Below, piece by piece: positions 1-13,192 of a DNA stretch of 64,000 nt. Under the pieces are notes generated by a model. That model was given only the letters and a program-made list of their open reading frames with translations, was not told the origin of the DNA and did not search any database. Source of the DNA: Nonomuraea sp. NBC_00507 (GTDB taxonomy: Bacteria > Actinomycetota > Actinomycetes > Streptosporangiales > Streptosporangiaceae); NCBI RefSeq assembly GCF_036013525.1, contig NZ_CP107853.1, forward strand, positions 11,160,001-11,224,000, written 5' to 3'. The position numbers and the translations under genes were made by a program. Positions within the stretch are counted from its first letter, which is position 1, and every line of letters starts with the position of its first letter.

Positions 1-327
1 CTGGAGGGTCGTGGTCCGATCAGTCGAGTGAAAAGCTACGGCCTGCCACCGACATTTTTCTGCGACTGCCGGGGAAGACGTGGCTCGGCGTGGTCCCATC
101 GTAGCCGAACGGCTGTTCGATCACATCAGGAACACGCGGGAACACGGGCCGCCGTCAAACCGGCCGTCCGCGGGGCGGCGAGGAGGCGCGGGGGCCACTT
201 GGAACAGCTCCGGGCGGGCCGTGCCCCGGGGCGTCCCGATGACATTCACGACGGTTGGCGCCTGCGTGTTGTCATGCGGGGTGAGCTGGGGAGACTCAGT
301 GCAGGGGCGAGAGTTGGAGGCGGCGAC
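1..327. other. Left-edge stretch without a supported gene
   Basis: I see no convincing gene here. A reading frame opens near position 28 and joins the small gene that starts at 328. The predicted residues before 328 are Arg/Pro-rich and look like translated non-coding DNA, whereas a good ribosome site lies just before 328. In Streptomyces, as I recall, recA lies next to the DUF3046 gene, so recA/recX may lie just outside this edge. Confidence 0.4.
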
Positions 328-603
328 GTGGCGAGCGGCTATACCGGGGAACGGCGCGCCCATCTCGAGGCACTCGCCGAGTTGCTGCCCAACCAGGGAC
401 TGGTGAGCCGCCTGGTCGGTGGCGACGATCCGGTGTTGTGGGTGTGGGACCCCAGCACGGGCCGGCAGACGATCATCTTCGCCACCCCGACGGCCCACGG
501 ATGGCAGTTTCTGTGGTCGAGCGGAGGCCATGGTCGCGCGGACGATCTGGAGCGTACGGCCGGAGCGCTGCGGGAGACCCTGGGCTCAGCGCAGCTTGGG
601 TGA
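328..603 (+). CDS. Small hypothetical protein (91 aa)
   Basis: I do not recognise the family. The GTG start at 328 is chosen because GGAGG lies at 316-320 with a 7-base gap, and the sequence turns from low-complexity to protein-like at this point. The product is soluble, with no membrane segment or signal peptide. It has a central beta-rich stretch (residues near VLWVWDP, then QTIIFATP and WQFLW) and a helical C-terminus. The 3' end overlaps the convergent DUF3046 gene by 18 bases, which supports a compact real gene pair. Function unknown. Confidence 0.5.
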   Translation: MASGYTGERRAHLEALAELLPNQGLVSRLVGGDDPVLWVWDPSTGRQTIIFATPTAHGWQFLWSSGGHGRADDLERTAGALRETLGSAQLG

Positions 604-780
604 GACGTCCTCCACCTGGCAGACGGCCCGCCAGACGGTCTTGGCGCTCTCCCCGTCGTTCAGCGCCTGCATGACCGTGCGTCCGCCGAGCGGGGCGATC
701 ACGTAGTCGCGGGCCCACGACTCGGCGTACGTCTCACCGAAATGAGCCTTCATCCGTCTCCAGAACTCCGTCAACCGCAT
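586..780 (-). CDS. DUF3046 family protein (64 aa)
   Basis: The protein begins MRLTEFWRRMKAHFG and contains the GGRTV, GE.AK.VWRA and VCQVEDV elements typical of the short actinobacterial DUF3046 family. The ATG at 780 is preferred over upstream in-frame starts because family members are about 60-70 residues long and begin with MRLT-FW. No clear Shine-Dalgarno precedes it. The function of the family is unknown. In Streptomyces it sits beside recA/recX, which fits the orientation of this window, with recA expected to the left. It overlaps the convergent small gene by 18 bases at the 3' ends. Confidence 0.85.
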   Translation of the reverse strand: MRLTEFWRRMKAHFGETYAESWARDYVIAPLGGRTVMQALNDGESAKTVWRAVCQVEDVSPKLR

Positions 781-824
781 GGAACCAAGTATGGAATCGC
801 GCGGAGGGTGGGTAAGACAACCGC

Positions 825-1019
825 ATGCCAAAGACCGCCAAGTCTTCACCCCCGAAGTCCGCCAAGACGAAGGCCAACCGGAGCAGGCGCCGCCGATTAC
901 TGCTCACGCTGCGCCTCGCCGTACAGAAGGAGAAAGCCGAGCGATCAGAAAGGCATGCCGGTATCAGACAGGAGCCCCGTGCGGGCAGGCCGCGTACGCG
1001 CAGGGCGTCGCGGCGTTAG
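825..1019 (+). CDS. Possible small basic protein (64 aa)
   Basis: This short frame encodes a Lys/Arg-rich peptide (MPKTAKSSPPKSAKTKA at the N-terminus, an RRRRLLLTLRLAV stretch in the middle, an Arg-rich tail). Third codon positions are mostly G or C in the first half. No well-placed ribosome site is seen; a GGAGG-like run lies about 17 bases upstream. It occupies the gap between the DUF3046 gene and the VOC gene, and no homologous family is recognised. It may be a genuine small nucleic-acid-binding protein or simply non-coding DNA. Confidence 0.25.
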   Translation: MPKTAKSSPPKSAKTKANRSRRRRLLLTLRLAVQKEKAERSERHAGIRQEPRAGRPRTRRASRR

Positions 1020-1028
1020 CTCACAAGC

Positions 1029-1517
1029 TCACAACACCCGCGCGCCGTACATCTCACCGAGATGGTCGGCGAGCAGCTCCAGCCGGGCGCCATCGGGGTC
1101 CTTGAAGTAAATGGAGGCGCCGCTCTCTATCTGGTGCGGCACGCCGGCCATCTCCAGCTTCCCGCGCAACCGCTCCCACGTGGCGGGGTCGACCGAGATC
1201 GCGATGTGGTGCAGCCCGCCGAGCACCTCCTGGTAGGGGCCCAGGTCGAGCCCCGGGAAGTCGAAGAACGCGAGCAGGTTGCCGTTGCCGATGTCGAAGA
1301 AGAAGTGGTTCGAGCCTTTGTAGTCGCGGTTCTCGATGATCTCCGTGAGCGGGAACTCCAGGAGGTCCTGGTAGAACTGGATGGTGCGCTCCACATTGGA
1401 CGACAGCAGGGCGATGTGGTGCAGCCCGCGCGCGCTGCTCGATGGTCGGCGCGGTAAGACATAGCGCTGCCTGATTTCCGCTCGGCGGGCTTCGATGGCC
1501 GCGTAATCAATGGTCAC
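1029..1517 (-). CDS. VOC (glyoxalase/dioxygenase fold) family protein
   Basis: A 162-residue protein with two beta-alpha-beta-beta-beta half-modules typical of the vicinal oxygen chelate superfamily. The first begins at GLHHIALLSSNVERTIQFY and the second at GGLHHIAISVD, ending in YFKDPDGARLELL. His residues at the start of each module and the Glu in LELL are the expected divalent metal ligands. Substrate cannot be told from sequence; glyoxalase, fosfomycin-resistance-like and ring-cleavage enzymes share this fold. GTG at 1517 (VTIDYAAIEARR) is chosen over GTG at 1556 because the residues before it look non-coding. It diverges from lhr. Confidence 0.85.
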   Translation of the reverse strand: MTIDYAAIEARRAEIRQRYVLPRRPSSSARGLHHIALLSSNVERTIQFYQDLLEFPLTEIIENRDYKGSNHFFFDIGNGNLLAFFDFPGLDLGPYQEVLGGLHHIAISVDPATWERLRGKLEMAGVPHQIESGASIYFKDPDGARLELLADHLGEMYGARVL

Positions 1518-1606
1518 GGTCGCTGTATGTCCGCCAGAACCCCGCCTCAATCGCACGCTGCCGCGCCAATGCGATTTCTGTCGGTGGCGCGAGGCAGTAT
1601 GTCCTG

Positions 1607-6466
<4,860 letters not shown>

Positions 6467-6517
6467 CCTGCCCGATGCCGGCCGGGGCCGCCGCCAGGGT
6501 GGGCCCACATGGCCGGC

Positions 6518-6553
6518 GGGCCAGCGTGAGCGAGCGGGCCAGCGTGAGCGAGC
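6518..6553. repeat. Two tandem 18-bp repeats upstream of TetR gene
   Basis: The unit GGGCCAGCGTGAGCGAGC occurs twice without a gap (6518-6535 and 6536-6553). It lies between the lhr stop and the TetR gene, about 70 bases before the TetR start. It could be a short dispersed intergenic repeat. It lacks dyad symmetry, so an operator role is not favoured. Confidence 0.7.
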
Positions 6554-6624
6554 GGTCAGCAGCCCGGGGTGATGAGCAAGGTCGCGCAGAATATCGCCAC
6601 GCTGTGCTCAATAGACTGGGAGGT

Positions 6625-7203
6625 ATGGAGCAGGGCTCGCTCAGGGAGCGCAAGCAGCAACGGTCCCGTGAGGCGATCATCGAGGCGGCCCACGCGCTGT
6701 TCGAGGAGCGCGGCTTCGACAAGGTCACGGTCGCCGACATCGCTGAGCGCGCGGAGGTCGGGCGGGCCACCTTCTTCCGCTACTTCGGAGACAAGCAGGA
6801 GGTCGTCTTCGCCGACGGGGGCGATCTCGGAGCTGTGCTGGCGGAGGCTACGGAGATCACCGCGGACCGGCCGATCGGGGACGCTCTGCCTGCCGCGCTG
6901 GCCGTGGCGCGCCGCGTCGTCGCCTCCTACGTGCGCCGGATCACCGCCGAGCCTGCCGGCTACACCCGGCACGAGCGCCTGGTGGCCAGCCATCCCGAGT
7001 TGCTCGCCCGCAGCCTCACCAAACAGCGCCGGTATGCCGAGCTCCTGCGTGACCTGCTCGCCGGCCAGGGCGCGAGCCCGGAGATCGCCGCCATCGCGGC
7101 GGAGATGGGATTGGCGGCCTACTACGCGGGGAGAGCGCTCGCCGGCGACGATCCGGCGCGGCTGCCGGCCGCGGTGGAGTCCGTCTTCGACCGGCTCTCC
7201 TAG
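6625..7203 (+). CDS. TetR/AcrR family transcriptional regulator
   Basis: A 192-residue protein with a TetR N-terminal helix-turn-helix (residues about 10-55: REAIIEAAHALFEERGFDKVTVADIAERAEVGRATFFRYFGDK). A divergent, helical ligand-binding C-terminal domain follows. Such proteins usually repress a neighbouring gene until a small molecule binds. The nearest candidate is the two-TM protein gene 63 bases downstream. ATG at 6625 is chosen from the family N-terminus. The only purine-rich run (GGGAGG) is directly adjacent, and a TAGACT hexamer ends 7 bases before the ATG, so a leaderless transcript is possible. Confidence 0.9.
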   Translation: MEQGSLRERKQQRSREAIIEAAHALFEERGFDKVTVADIAERAEVGRATFFRYFGDKQEVVFADGGDLGAVLAEATEITADRPIGDALPAALAVARRVVASYVRRITAEPAGYTRHERLVASHPELLARSLTKQRRYAELLRDLLAGQGASPEIAAIAAEMGLAAYYAGRALAGDDPARLPAAVESVFDRLS

Positions 7204-7266
7204 CGTCGGGAATGTACGGCACCGGTCTGTGGATCGTGCGCCACGCCAAGGCGGGAAACTGAGTGC

Positions 7267-8046
7267 ATGGGTCCCCTGAAGCGCTTACGCGCGGACGTCA
7301 GCACCGGCAAGAACCTCGAGATCTACCTGACGGCGCTCATCGCGCTGGTCGTCGGCGTGCTCGGCGTCTTCAGCGTCGTCAACCCGCAGGTCGTGAGCGC
7401 CGCGATCCTGGCCACGCTGGCCCTGGTCGCGGTGAACGCGCTCGGTCCCCGTCACCAGGTCGCCGACCTCGAAGCGCGGGTCGCCGAGCTCAACCGCCTG
7501 GTGGAAGCGAAGCTGGCCGGCGACGCCTTCCTGACCACCGTGCGGCAGGGGCTTGACGAGCGGGTCGCCCGCGCCGCCGACATCCGCTTCGCCGGGGTGA
7601 CGCTGAGCCGCACGATCCGTGCGCACGTCGAGCAGCTGCGTAAGGGCCTGGCGCGCGGGGCGTCGGTCCAGGTCCTGCTGATCGATCCGAAGGGCGCGGT
7701 CCCGGAGGAGGCGGCCAGGAGGAGCACGATTCCCGAGCAATCCGACGTGTTCGAGCACCGGGTCAAGTCCACGATCTACCTGCTGCGCGATCTGGAGGGG
7801 GTCGAGGTGCGGTTCCTGCCGTTCGTGCCCGCGTTCGGGCTGGTGCTGCTGGATGCCGGTGAGGACGACGGCGTCATCCACGTTGAGCTCGGCACACACA
7901 GCGCGCCGGGCAGGGACCCGGTCTTCACGCTCACCCCACGTCGCGACCACTTCTGGTACGAGCACTTCAAGGCGGAGTTCGACCGTATGTGGGAGGTCAG
8001 CAGGGAGGCGACGGAGGACGACTGGCGTCCCGAGCGGACGAAGTGA
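7267..8046 (+). CDS. Two-TM membrane protein with soluble C-terminal domain
   Basis: A 259-residue protein with two closely spaced hydrophobic helices (residues about 19-37 and 42-60). A short coiled-coil-like stretch (DLEARVAELNRLVEAKL) follows, then a cytoplasmic alpha/beta domain. That domain contains a FAGVTLSRTIRAHVEQLRKGLARGASVQVLLIDP-type strand-helix-strand pattern (about 114-147), seen in DUF5919/phospholipase-D-like sensor modules, but I see no clear HKD catalytic motif. Exact family and function are uncertain. It lies between TetR and GntR regulator genes on the same strand. Only a weak GGCGGG precedes the ATG, some 13 bases away. Confidence 0.7.
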   Translation: MGPLKRLRADVSTGKNLEIYLTALIALVVGVLGVFSVVNPQVVSAAILATLALVAVNALGPRHQVADLEARVAELNRLVEAKLAGDAFLTTVRQGLDERVARAADIRFAGVTLSRTIRAHVEQLRKGLARGASVQVLLIDPKGAVPEEAARRSTIPEQSDVFEHRVKSTIYLLRDLEGVEVRFLPFVPAFGLVLLDAGEDDGVIHVELGTHSAPGRDPVFTLTPRRDHFWYEHFKAEFDRMWEVSREATEDDWRPERTK

Positions 8047-8051
8047 CGGCG

Positions 8052-8060
8052 CTGTATACG
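8052..8060. promoter_or_regulatory. Candidate GntR operator at its own gene
   Basis: CTGTATACG contains the GTATAC palindrome and matches the core of the perfect TGTATACA palindrome found before the ABC operon. It abuts the proposed GntR start, a position suited to autoregulation. FCD-subfamily GntR proteins commonly bind GT-rich palindromes of this kind. The assignment is inference. Confidence 0.4.
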
Positions 8061-8756
8061 ATGAGTCCCGAGATGGCTGATGTGACGCTGGGCGCGGCCC
8101 ATCGGAGCTTGCGCGACGAGGTCACCGGGGAGCTGCGGCGCCGCATACTCTCCGGCGAGCTCCCCCAAGGCGCGCGGCTGGTGGAGGACCGGCTGGCCGC
8201 CCAGCTGGGCGTGTCGCGCAACCCCGTGCGGGAGTCCATCCGGGTGCTGGCCGCCGAGGGTTTCGTCGAGGTCGTCCCCCGCCTGGGCGCCACGGTGGCG
8301 CGCCTGTCCGCCGCGGAGGCCGAGGAGCTGTTCGACGTACGCATGGCGATCGAAGGGCTGGCGGCGCGGCTGGCGGCGCGCAAGCGCACCCCGGCCACCG
8401 CCGAGCGGCTGCGCCGGATGCTCGAGCAGGCCAAGGAGGCCGTGGAGGCGGGCCGGCTGGAGGAGGTGGCCGACCTCAACACCGCCTTCCACCTGGCGGT
8501 GGGCGAGGCGACGGGCAATTCCTATCTCAGCCTGGTGATGAAGCCGATGCTGCAGCGGGCGCAGTGGGTCTTCAGTCAGACGGCCTCCACACGCGGGCCG
8601 CACTCCTGGTCGGAGCACCTGGGCCTGTGCGAGGCCATCGCTGCGGGCGACGAGGACGAGGCGCAGGCCAGAGCCGTCGCGCATGTGGCGGCGGCGCGGC
8701 GGTCGTTCTTGGCGGCAGCGGGCCGCGCATCGAGCAAGACCGAAATACCGAGTTAA
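8061..8756 (+). CDS. GntR family (FadR/FCD subfamily) transcriptional regulator
   Basis: A 231-residue regulator. The winged helix-turn-helix (RDEVTGELRRRILSGELPQGARLVEDRLAAQLGVSRNPVRESIRVLAAEG) is followed by an all-helical FCD ligand domain containing the DVRMAIEGLAARLAA and NTAFHLAVGEATGN segments. The His of FHLAV and the later HL and HV residues fit the FCD metal site. It sits just upstream of, and in the same direction as, the dipeptide-type ABC/GGT operon, whose leader has a matching palindrome, so it is the likely controller. Start is uncertain: ATG 8061 or ATG 8073. Neither has a good ribosome site. Confidence 0.9.
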   Translation: MSPEMADVTLGAAHRSLRDEVTGELRRRILSGELPQGARLVEDRLAAQLGVSRNPVRESIRVLAAEGFVEVVPRLGATVARLSAAEAEELFDVRMAIEGLAARLAARKRTPATAERLRRMLEQAKEAVEAGRLEEVADLNTAFHLAVGEATGNSYLSLVMKPMLQRAQWVFSQTASTRGPHSWSEHLGLCEAIAAGDEDEAQARAVAHVAAARRSFLAAAGRASSKTEIPS

Positions 8757-8795
8757 CACCCAGCCGTAATCTGAACACCAGTGAAATGTAAGGTC

Positions 8796-8805
8796 TTGTA
8801 TACAG
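8796..8805. promoter_or_regulatory. Palindrome TTGTATACAG before peptide ABC operon
   Basis: TGTATACA (8797-8804) is a perfect 8-bp palindrome 30 bases before the substrate-binding protein start, in an AT-richer stretch that probably holds the promoter. Its core recurs at 8053-8059, at the start of the upstream GntR gene. It is the best candidate operator for that regulator. Confidence 0.5.
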
Positions 8806-8834
8806 TCTCCTAAACCGTTCCCACGGAGGCCCAT

Positions 8835-10448
8835 ATGAGACCCAGGCTCGTCGCGGCACTCGCCGTCCTCCCCCTCGGCCTGACGGCCTGCGGCGGAGGA
8901 GCCGGCTCGAGCAGCACGCCCGCCGCCCCTCCCTCCATCGCCGCCGCCACGGCCGACAACCGGCCGGTCAAGGCCGGCGGCACGCTCAATGTGGCGCTCA
9001 ACGCCGACCCCGACGCGCTCGACCCGAGCATCTCGACCACGCTGGTGGGCCGCGAGGTGTTCGCGAACATGTGCGAGAAGCTCTACGACATCGACGCGCA
9101 GGCCACGCTGGTCCCCCAGCTGGCCGCCGCCCTGCCCGAGGTGTCCGGCGACGGCAAGGAGGTGACGATCAAGCTGCGTGAGGGCGTGAAGTTCAACGAC
9201 GGCACGGCGTTCGACGCCGAGGCGGTCAAGAAGTCGCTGGACCGGCACCGCACCTGGGAGAAGTCCGCGCGGCAGGCCGACCTGGCCGCGGTGTCCAAGG
9301 TCGCCGTGGTCGATCCCACCACGGTGACGCTCACGCTGACGCGGGCGTTCACGCCGCTGACCGCCCAGCTCGCGGACCGCGCCGGCATGATCATGTCGCC
9401 GAAGGCCCTGGACGCGGCGGGCGACAACTTCGGCGCGAGCCCGGTGTGCGTGGGACCGTTCAAATTCGCCGGCCGCACGTCGGGCAGCCAGATCGCGCTG
9501 GAGAAGGCCGCCGACTACTACGACGCGGCCAAGGTCAAGCTCGACAAGATCGTATACAAGATCATCGTGGACCCGAACGTCCGGGCCGCGAACCTCAAGT
9601 CCGGCGACGTGCAGGTGGGCGACCAGCTCGCCACGACCACGGTCAAGGGGGTGCAGACCGATCCGAACCTCACGGTCGTGTCGGGCGGCGGCCTCGGCTA
9701 CTACGGCATCACGATCAACACCGGCAACGCCGACGGCTCCACCGAGAAGCCCGGCACGGTGAACACGGCCCTGGCCCAGAGCCCGCAGCTCCGCGAGGCC
9801 TTCGAGCTGGCGCTGGACCGCGACCTGATCAACAAGACCGTTTACAACGGCCTGCACGAACCCGACTGCTTTCCCGTGCCGCTGGACAGCCGGTTCCGGG
9901 CCCAGGATCTGACCTGTCCCAAGCGCGACCTGGCCATGGCCAAGCAGCTCGTGCAGGCCAGCGGCGTGCCGACGCCGATCCCGGTCACGCTCACCAGCCC
10001 CAACGACGCGACCAACGTACGGCTGGCGCAGGTCATCCAGCAGATGACCAAGGAGGCGGGCTTCAACGTGAGCGTGCAGACGGCCGAGTTCGTCAGCACG
10101 CTGGAGCAGGGCAAGTCCGGCAAGTTCGACGTCCTGCTGAACGGCTGGTCGGGCCGCGTGGACCCGGACGGCAACCTGACGAACCTCATCACCAGCCGCG
10201 GCAGCAACAACTACAGCGGCATGTCCGACCCGGGCATCGACGACCCGATCAAGCAGGCCGCCGCCGAGTCCGACGTCGCCAAGCGCGCCGAGCTGTACGC
10301 CTCCGCCATGAAGAAGGCCGCCGAGATCAGGGGCGTCCTGTACCTGTACCACAGCAAGTACTACCTGGGCATGAGCAAGACCGTCGCGGGCGTCCAATAC
10401 TTCAAGGACGGCCTGCCGCGCTTCGTCACCGCCGGATTCGCCGCGTAA
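8835..10448 (+). CDS. ABC transporter substrate-binding lipoprotein (SBP family 5)
   Basis: A 537-residue peptide/nickel-type solute receptor. It has a short signal peptide with lipobox LTAC (Cys19), then a Ser/Ala-rich linker. The SBP family 5 fold follows (GGTLNVALNADPDALDPS, LREGVKFNDGTAFDAEAVKKSLDRH, LREAFELALDRDLINKTVYNG). It should be anchored outside the membrane and deliver oligopeptides or related compounds to the permeases encoded next. Start ATG 8835 has GGAGG 5 bases upstream. Its TAA stop overlaps the first permease ATG by one base. A gamma-glutamyltransferase at the end of the operon suggests gamma-glutamyl peptides or glutathione as cargo; this is inference. Confidence 0.93.
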   Translation: MRPRLVAALAVLPLGLTACGGGAGSSSTPAAPPSIAAATADNRPVKAGGTLNVALNADPDALDPSISTTLVGREVFANMCEKLYDIDAQATLVPQLAAALPEVSGDGKEVTIKLREGVKFNDGTAFDAEAVKKSLDRHRTWEKSARQADLAAVSKVAVVDPTTVTLTLTRAFTPLTAQLADRAGMIMSPKALDAAGDNFGASPVCVGPFKFAGRTSGSQIALEKAADYYDAAKVKLDKIVYKIIVDPNVRAANLKSGDVQVGDQLATTTVKGVQTDPNLTVVSGGGLGYYGITINTGNADGSTEKPGTVNTALAQSPQLREAFELALDRDLINKTVYNGLHEPDCFPVPLDSRFRAQDLTCPKRDLAMAKQLVQASGVPTPIPVTLTSPNDATNVRLAQVIQQMTKEAGFNVSVQTAEFVSTLEQGKSGKFDVLLNGWSGRVDPDGNLTNLITSRGSNNYSGMSDPGIDDPIKQAAAESDVAKRAELYASAMKKAAEIRGVLYLYHSKYYLGMSKTVAGVQYFKDGLPRFVTAGFAA

Positions 10449-11407
10449 TGCTCTGGTTCATTCTGCGGCGCTGCGGGTCGGCGGTGATCGTGTTGTTCCT
10501 GGCCAGCATCCTGATCTTCCTCGGGGTCAGGGCGCTGCCCGGCGACCCGGCCACGGTCATGGCGGGCGAGGAGGCCTCGCCCGCCGTGGTCGAGGCCATC
10601 CGCAAGGAGTTCGGCCTGGACAAGCCGCTGCCCGCCCAATACGTGGACTACGTCGCCCAGACCCTCACCGGCAACTTCGGCCGCTCGACGCAGGACCAGC
10701 TGCCGGTGATCGACATCATCGCCGAGCGGCTGCCCGTGACATTGGAGTTGTCGGCGCTGGCCATCCTGGTCGCCATCGTCGTCGGCGTGGGCGCCGGCAT
10801 CGTGGCCGCCGTCCGGCGCGGCAGGTTCGCCGACTACGTGGCCACCGGGTTCGGCCTGGCCGGGCTGTCGGTGCCGCACTTCTGGCTCGGCCTGCTCAGC
10901 ATCCTGTTGTTCGCGGTCACCTGGCGGGTGCTGCCCGCCTCCGGGTATGTCCCCTTCACCGAGGACCCGGCCGCGAACCTCCAGCGCATGATCCTTCCCG
11001 CCCTCGTGCTCGGCACCGGGTTCGCGGCGATCCTGATGCGGCAGACCCGCTCGGCCATGCTGGGCGCGCTGTCGGCCGACTACGTCAGGACCGCCAGGTC
11101 GAAGGGCCTGTCCGAGGTGAAGGTCGTCGGCGCGCACGCACTGCGCAACAGCCTGACGACGGTGGTGACCGTGCTCGGCCTGCAACTCGGCGCGCTCATC
11201 AGCGGCGCGGTCGTGACCGAGCAGATCTTCGTGATCCCCGGCTTCGGCAAGCTGACCGTGGACGCGGTGCTGACCAGGAACTACCCGGTCATCCAGGCTG
11301 TCGTGCTGATCACGGTCGTCGGGTACGTCCTGGTCAACCTGCTGGTCGACCTCGCGTACGCGGCGCTCAACCCGCGGATCAGGCTGTCGGGGGTGCGCCA
11401 TGATTGA
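10448..11407 (+). CDS. ABC peptide-type permease, DppB-like
   Basis: A 319-residue integral membrane protein of the binding-protein-dependent permease family. It has an N-terminal TM helix (WFILRRCGSAVIVLFLASILIF), the GDPA segment after it, and further TM helices. The cytoplasmic EAA loop is DYVRTARSKGLSEVKVVGAHALRN. It pairs with the DppC-like permease to form the channel. Its ATG shares the last A of the binding protein's TAA stop, and it overlaps the next gene by 8 bases, so translation of the operon is coupled. Confidence 0.93.
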   Translation: MLWFILRRCGSAVIVLFLASILIFLGVRALPGDPATVMAGEEASPAVVEAIRKEFGLDKPLPAQYVDYVAQTLTGNFGRSTQDQLPVIDIIAERLPVTLELSALAILVAIVVGVGAGIVAAVRRGRFADYVATGFGLAGLSVPHFWLGLLSILLFAVTWRVLPASGYVPFTEDPAANLQRMILPALVLGTGFAAILMRQTRSAMLGALSADYVRTARSKGLSEVKVVGAHALRNSLTTVVTVLGLQLGALISGAVVTEQIFVIPGFGKLTVDAVLTRNYPVIQAVVLITVVGYVLVNLLVDLAYAALNPRIRLSGVRHD

Positions 11408-12230
11408 CCGGTTGTGGCGGCGCTTCCGCCGGCGGCCGATGCCGATGGCCGGGCTGGCGCTCGTGACCGCGTTCCTCCTGCTGGCGCTGGCCGGGCCGCT
11501 GGTGACCGGCGACCCGGCCGCGCAGGACTACCTGGCCACGCTGGCGCCGCCGTCGCCCGCGCACCCGATGGGCACCGACGACCTCGGCAGGGACGCCTTC
11601 GCCAGGATCGCGCACGGCGCCCATGTGTCGCTCCAGGCCGGCGTGCTGTCCACGCTGCTGGCGATGGCCGTGGGCATCCCGATCGGGCTGGTCGCCGGGT
11701 TCTACCGGCGCTGGCTGGACCCCGTCGTGATGCGGCTGGTGGACGTGACGCTGGCGTTCCCGTTCCTGGTCTTCGCGGTGGGGCTGGCGGCGATCATCGG
11801 GCCGTCGCTGAGGGGCGTGGTGCTGGCGCTGGGCTTCGCCCAGCTGCCGGCCGTCATCCGGATCACGCGCGGCGAGGTGCTGGCGGTCAGGGAGATGGAC
11901 TATGTGGCGGCGGCCATCGCCGACGGCGCGAGCGACGCCTACCTGATCTTCCGGTACGTGCTCCCGAACTGCGCCAATCCGCTCATCGTGCAGGCCACGG
12001 TGGCCATCCCTGCGGCCATCATCGGCGAGTCCACGCTGTCGTTCCTGGGGCTGGGCGTGCAGCCGCCGACACCGTCGTGGGGCGTGATGCTGACCACCGC
12101 CCAGCAGTACCTGGGCGACGCGCCGTGGCTGGCCATCTGGCCCGGCTTGATGATCGCCCTGGCCACGCTGGGCTTCAACCTGCTCGGCGACGGCCTGCGT
12201 GACGTCCTGGACCCGAGGAGCTTCCGATGA
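11400..12230 (+). CDS. ABC peptide-type permease, DppC-like
   Basis: A 276-residue permease. The N-terminal TM helix is followed by the conserved periplasmic segment HPMGTDDLGRDAFARI that marks DppC/OppC proteins. About five more TM helices follow, with an EAA loop near EMDYVAAAIADGASDAYLIFRYVLPN. It forms a heterodimer with the preceding DppB-like protein. Start ATG overlaps the previous gene by 8 bases, and the stop overlaps the next ATG in ATGA. Confidence 0.93.
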   Translation: MIDRLWRRFRRRPMPMAGLALVTAFLLLALAGPLVTGDPAAQDYLATLAPPSPAHPMGTDDLGRDAFARIAHGAHVSLQAGVLSTLLAMAVGIPIGLVAGFYRRWLDPVVMRLVDVTLAFPFLVFAVGLAAIIGPSLRGVVLALGFAQLPAVIRITRGEVLAVREMDYVAAAIADGASDAYLIFRYVLPNCANPLIVQATVAIPAAIIGESTLSFLGLGVQPPTPSWGVMLTTAQQYLGDAPWLAIWPGLMIALATLGFNLLGDGLRDVLDPRSFR

Positions 12231-13192
12231 GCCTCTTGGAGATCGCCGACCTGGCCGTCGGCTTCGACACGGAGGACGGCCTGGTGCAGGCCGTCAGAGA
12301 CATCTCACTGACACTGGAGGAGGGCGAGATCCTGGCCTTGTGCGGCGAGTCCGGCTGCGGCAAGTCGGTCACCGCGATGTCGGTCCCCCGGCTCCTGCCA
12401 CCGGACACGACCAGGTTGTCCGGGTCGGTGAAGCTGGGCGGACGCGAGCTCACGACGCTGCCCGAGGCCGAGATGCGGCACGTCCGCGGCAAGGAGGTGT
12501 CGGTCGTCTTCCAGGAGCCGATGACCTCGCTCAACCCGTCGTTCACCGTTGGATACCAGATCATCGAGGTGCTGCGCAGGCACGAGCGGCTCTCCCGCCA
12601 GGCGGCCCGCCGCCGGGCCGTCGAGCTGCTGGAGCTGGTCGGCATTCCGGCGCCGCAACGCAGGATGAGGGAATACCCGCACCAGCTGTCCGGCGGCATG
12701 CGGCAGCGCGTGATGATCGCGATCGCGGTGGCCTGCTCGCCCCGGGTGCTGATCGCCGACGAGCCCACGACGGCGCTCGACGTGACGATCCAGGCAGGGG
12801 TGCTGGACGTGTTCCGCGACCTGCGTGACCGGCTCGGCACGGCGATCATCCTCATCACCCACGACCTGGGCGTGGTGGCCGACATCGCCGACCGGGCCGT
12901 GGTCATGTACGCCGGCCGCGCCGTCGAGCAGGCCGCGGTGACCGAGTTGTTCGCCAACCCGCGGCACCCGTACACGCTGGGTCTGATGAAGGCCCTGCCG
13001 TCCGCCGCCGTCAACGGGCGGCTGGCCGAGATCCCCGGCATGGTGCCGTCACCGCTGTCCGACCCGGACGAGTGCGCGTTCCAGGCCCGCTGCCCGCGTG
13101 CGCAGGCAGACTGCCGGATGGAGCGGCCCCCGCTCGACCAGCACGCGCCCGGCCATCTGGCGGCCTGTTTCCACCCCGGAGGCGAGCAGTGA
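12227..13192 (+). CDS. ABC transporter ATP-binding protein, DppD-like
   Basis: A 321-residue ATPase. Walker A GESGCGKS is at 40-47, the Q-loop at VVFQEPMTSLNP, the signature LSGGMRQR, Walker B VLIADEPTTALD, and the switch His in ITHDLG. The C-terminal oligopeptide-transporter extension with its Cys cluster (CAFQARCPRAQADC) is typical of DppD/OppD and can bind an iron-sulfur cluster in some homologues. It powers import together with the DppF-like subunit. Overlaps of four bases on both sides indicate coupled translation. Confidence 0.95.
   Translation: MSLLEIADLAVGFDTEDGLVQAVRDISLTLEEGEILALCGESGCGKSVTAMSVPRLLPPDTTRLSGSVKLGGRELTTLPEAEMRHVRGKEVSVVFQEPMTSLNPSFTVGYQIIEVLRRHERLSRQAARRRAVELLELVGIPAPQRRMREYPHQLSGGMRQRVMIAIAVACSPRVLIADEPTTALDVTIQAGVLDVFRDLRDRLGTAIILITHDLGVVADIADRAVVMYAGRAVEQAAVTELFANPRHPYTLGLMKALPSAAVNGRLAEIPGMVPSPLSDPDECAFQARCPRAQADCRMERPPLDQHAPGHLAACFHPGGEQ

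Noticed and set aside
7776..10397. 873-codon minus-strand open frame
   Set aside because: It is a shadow of the two-TM, GntR and binding-protein genes, low in complexity and without family features.
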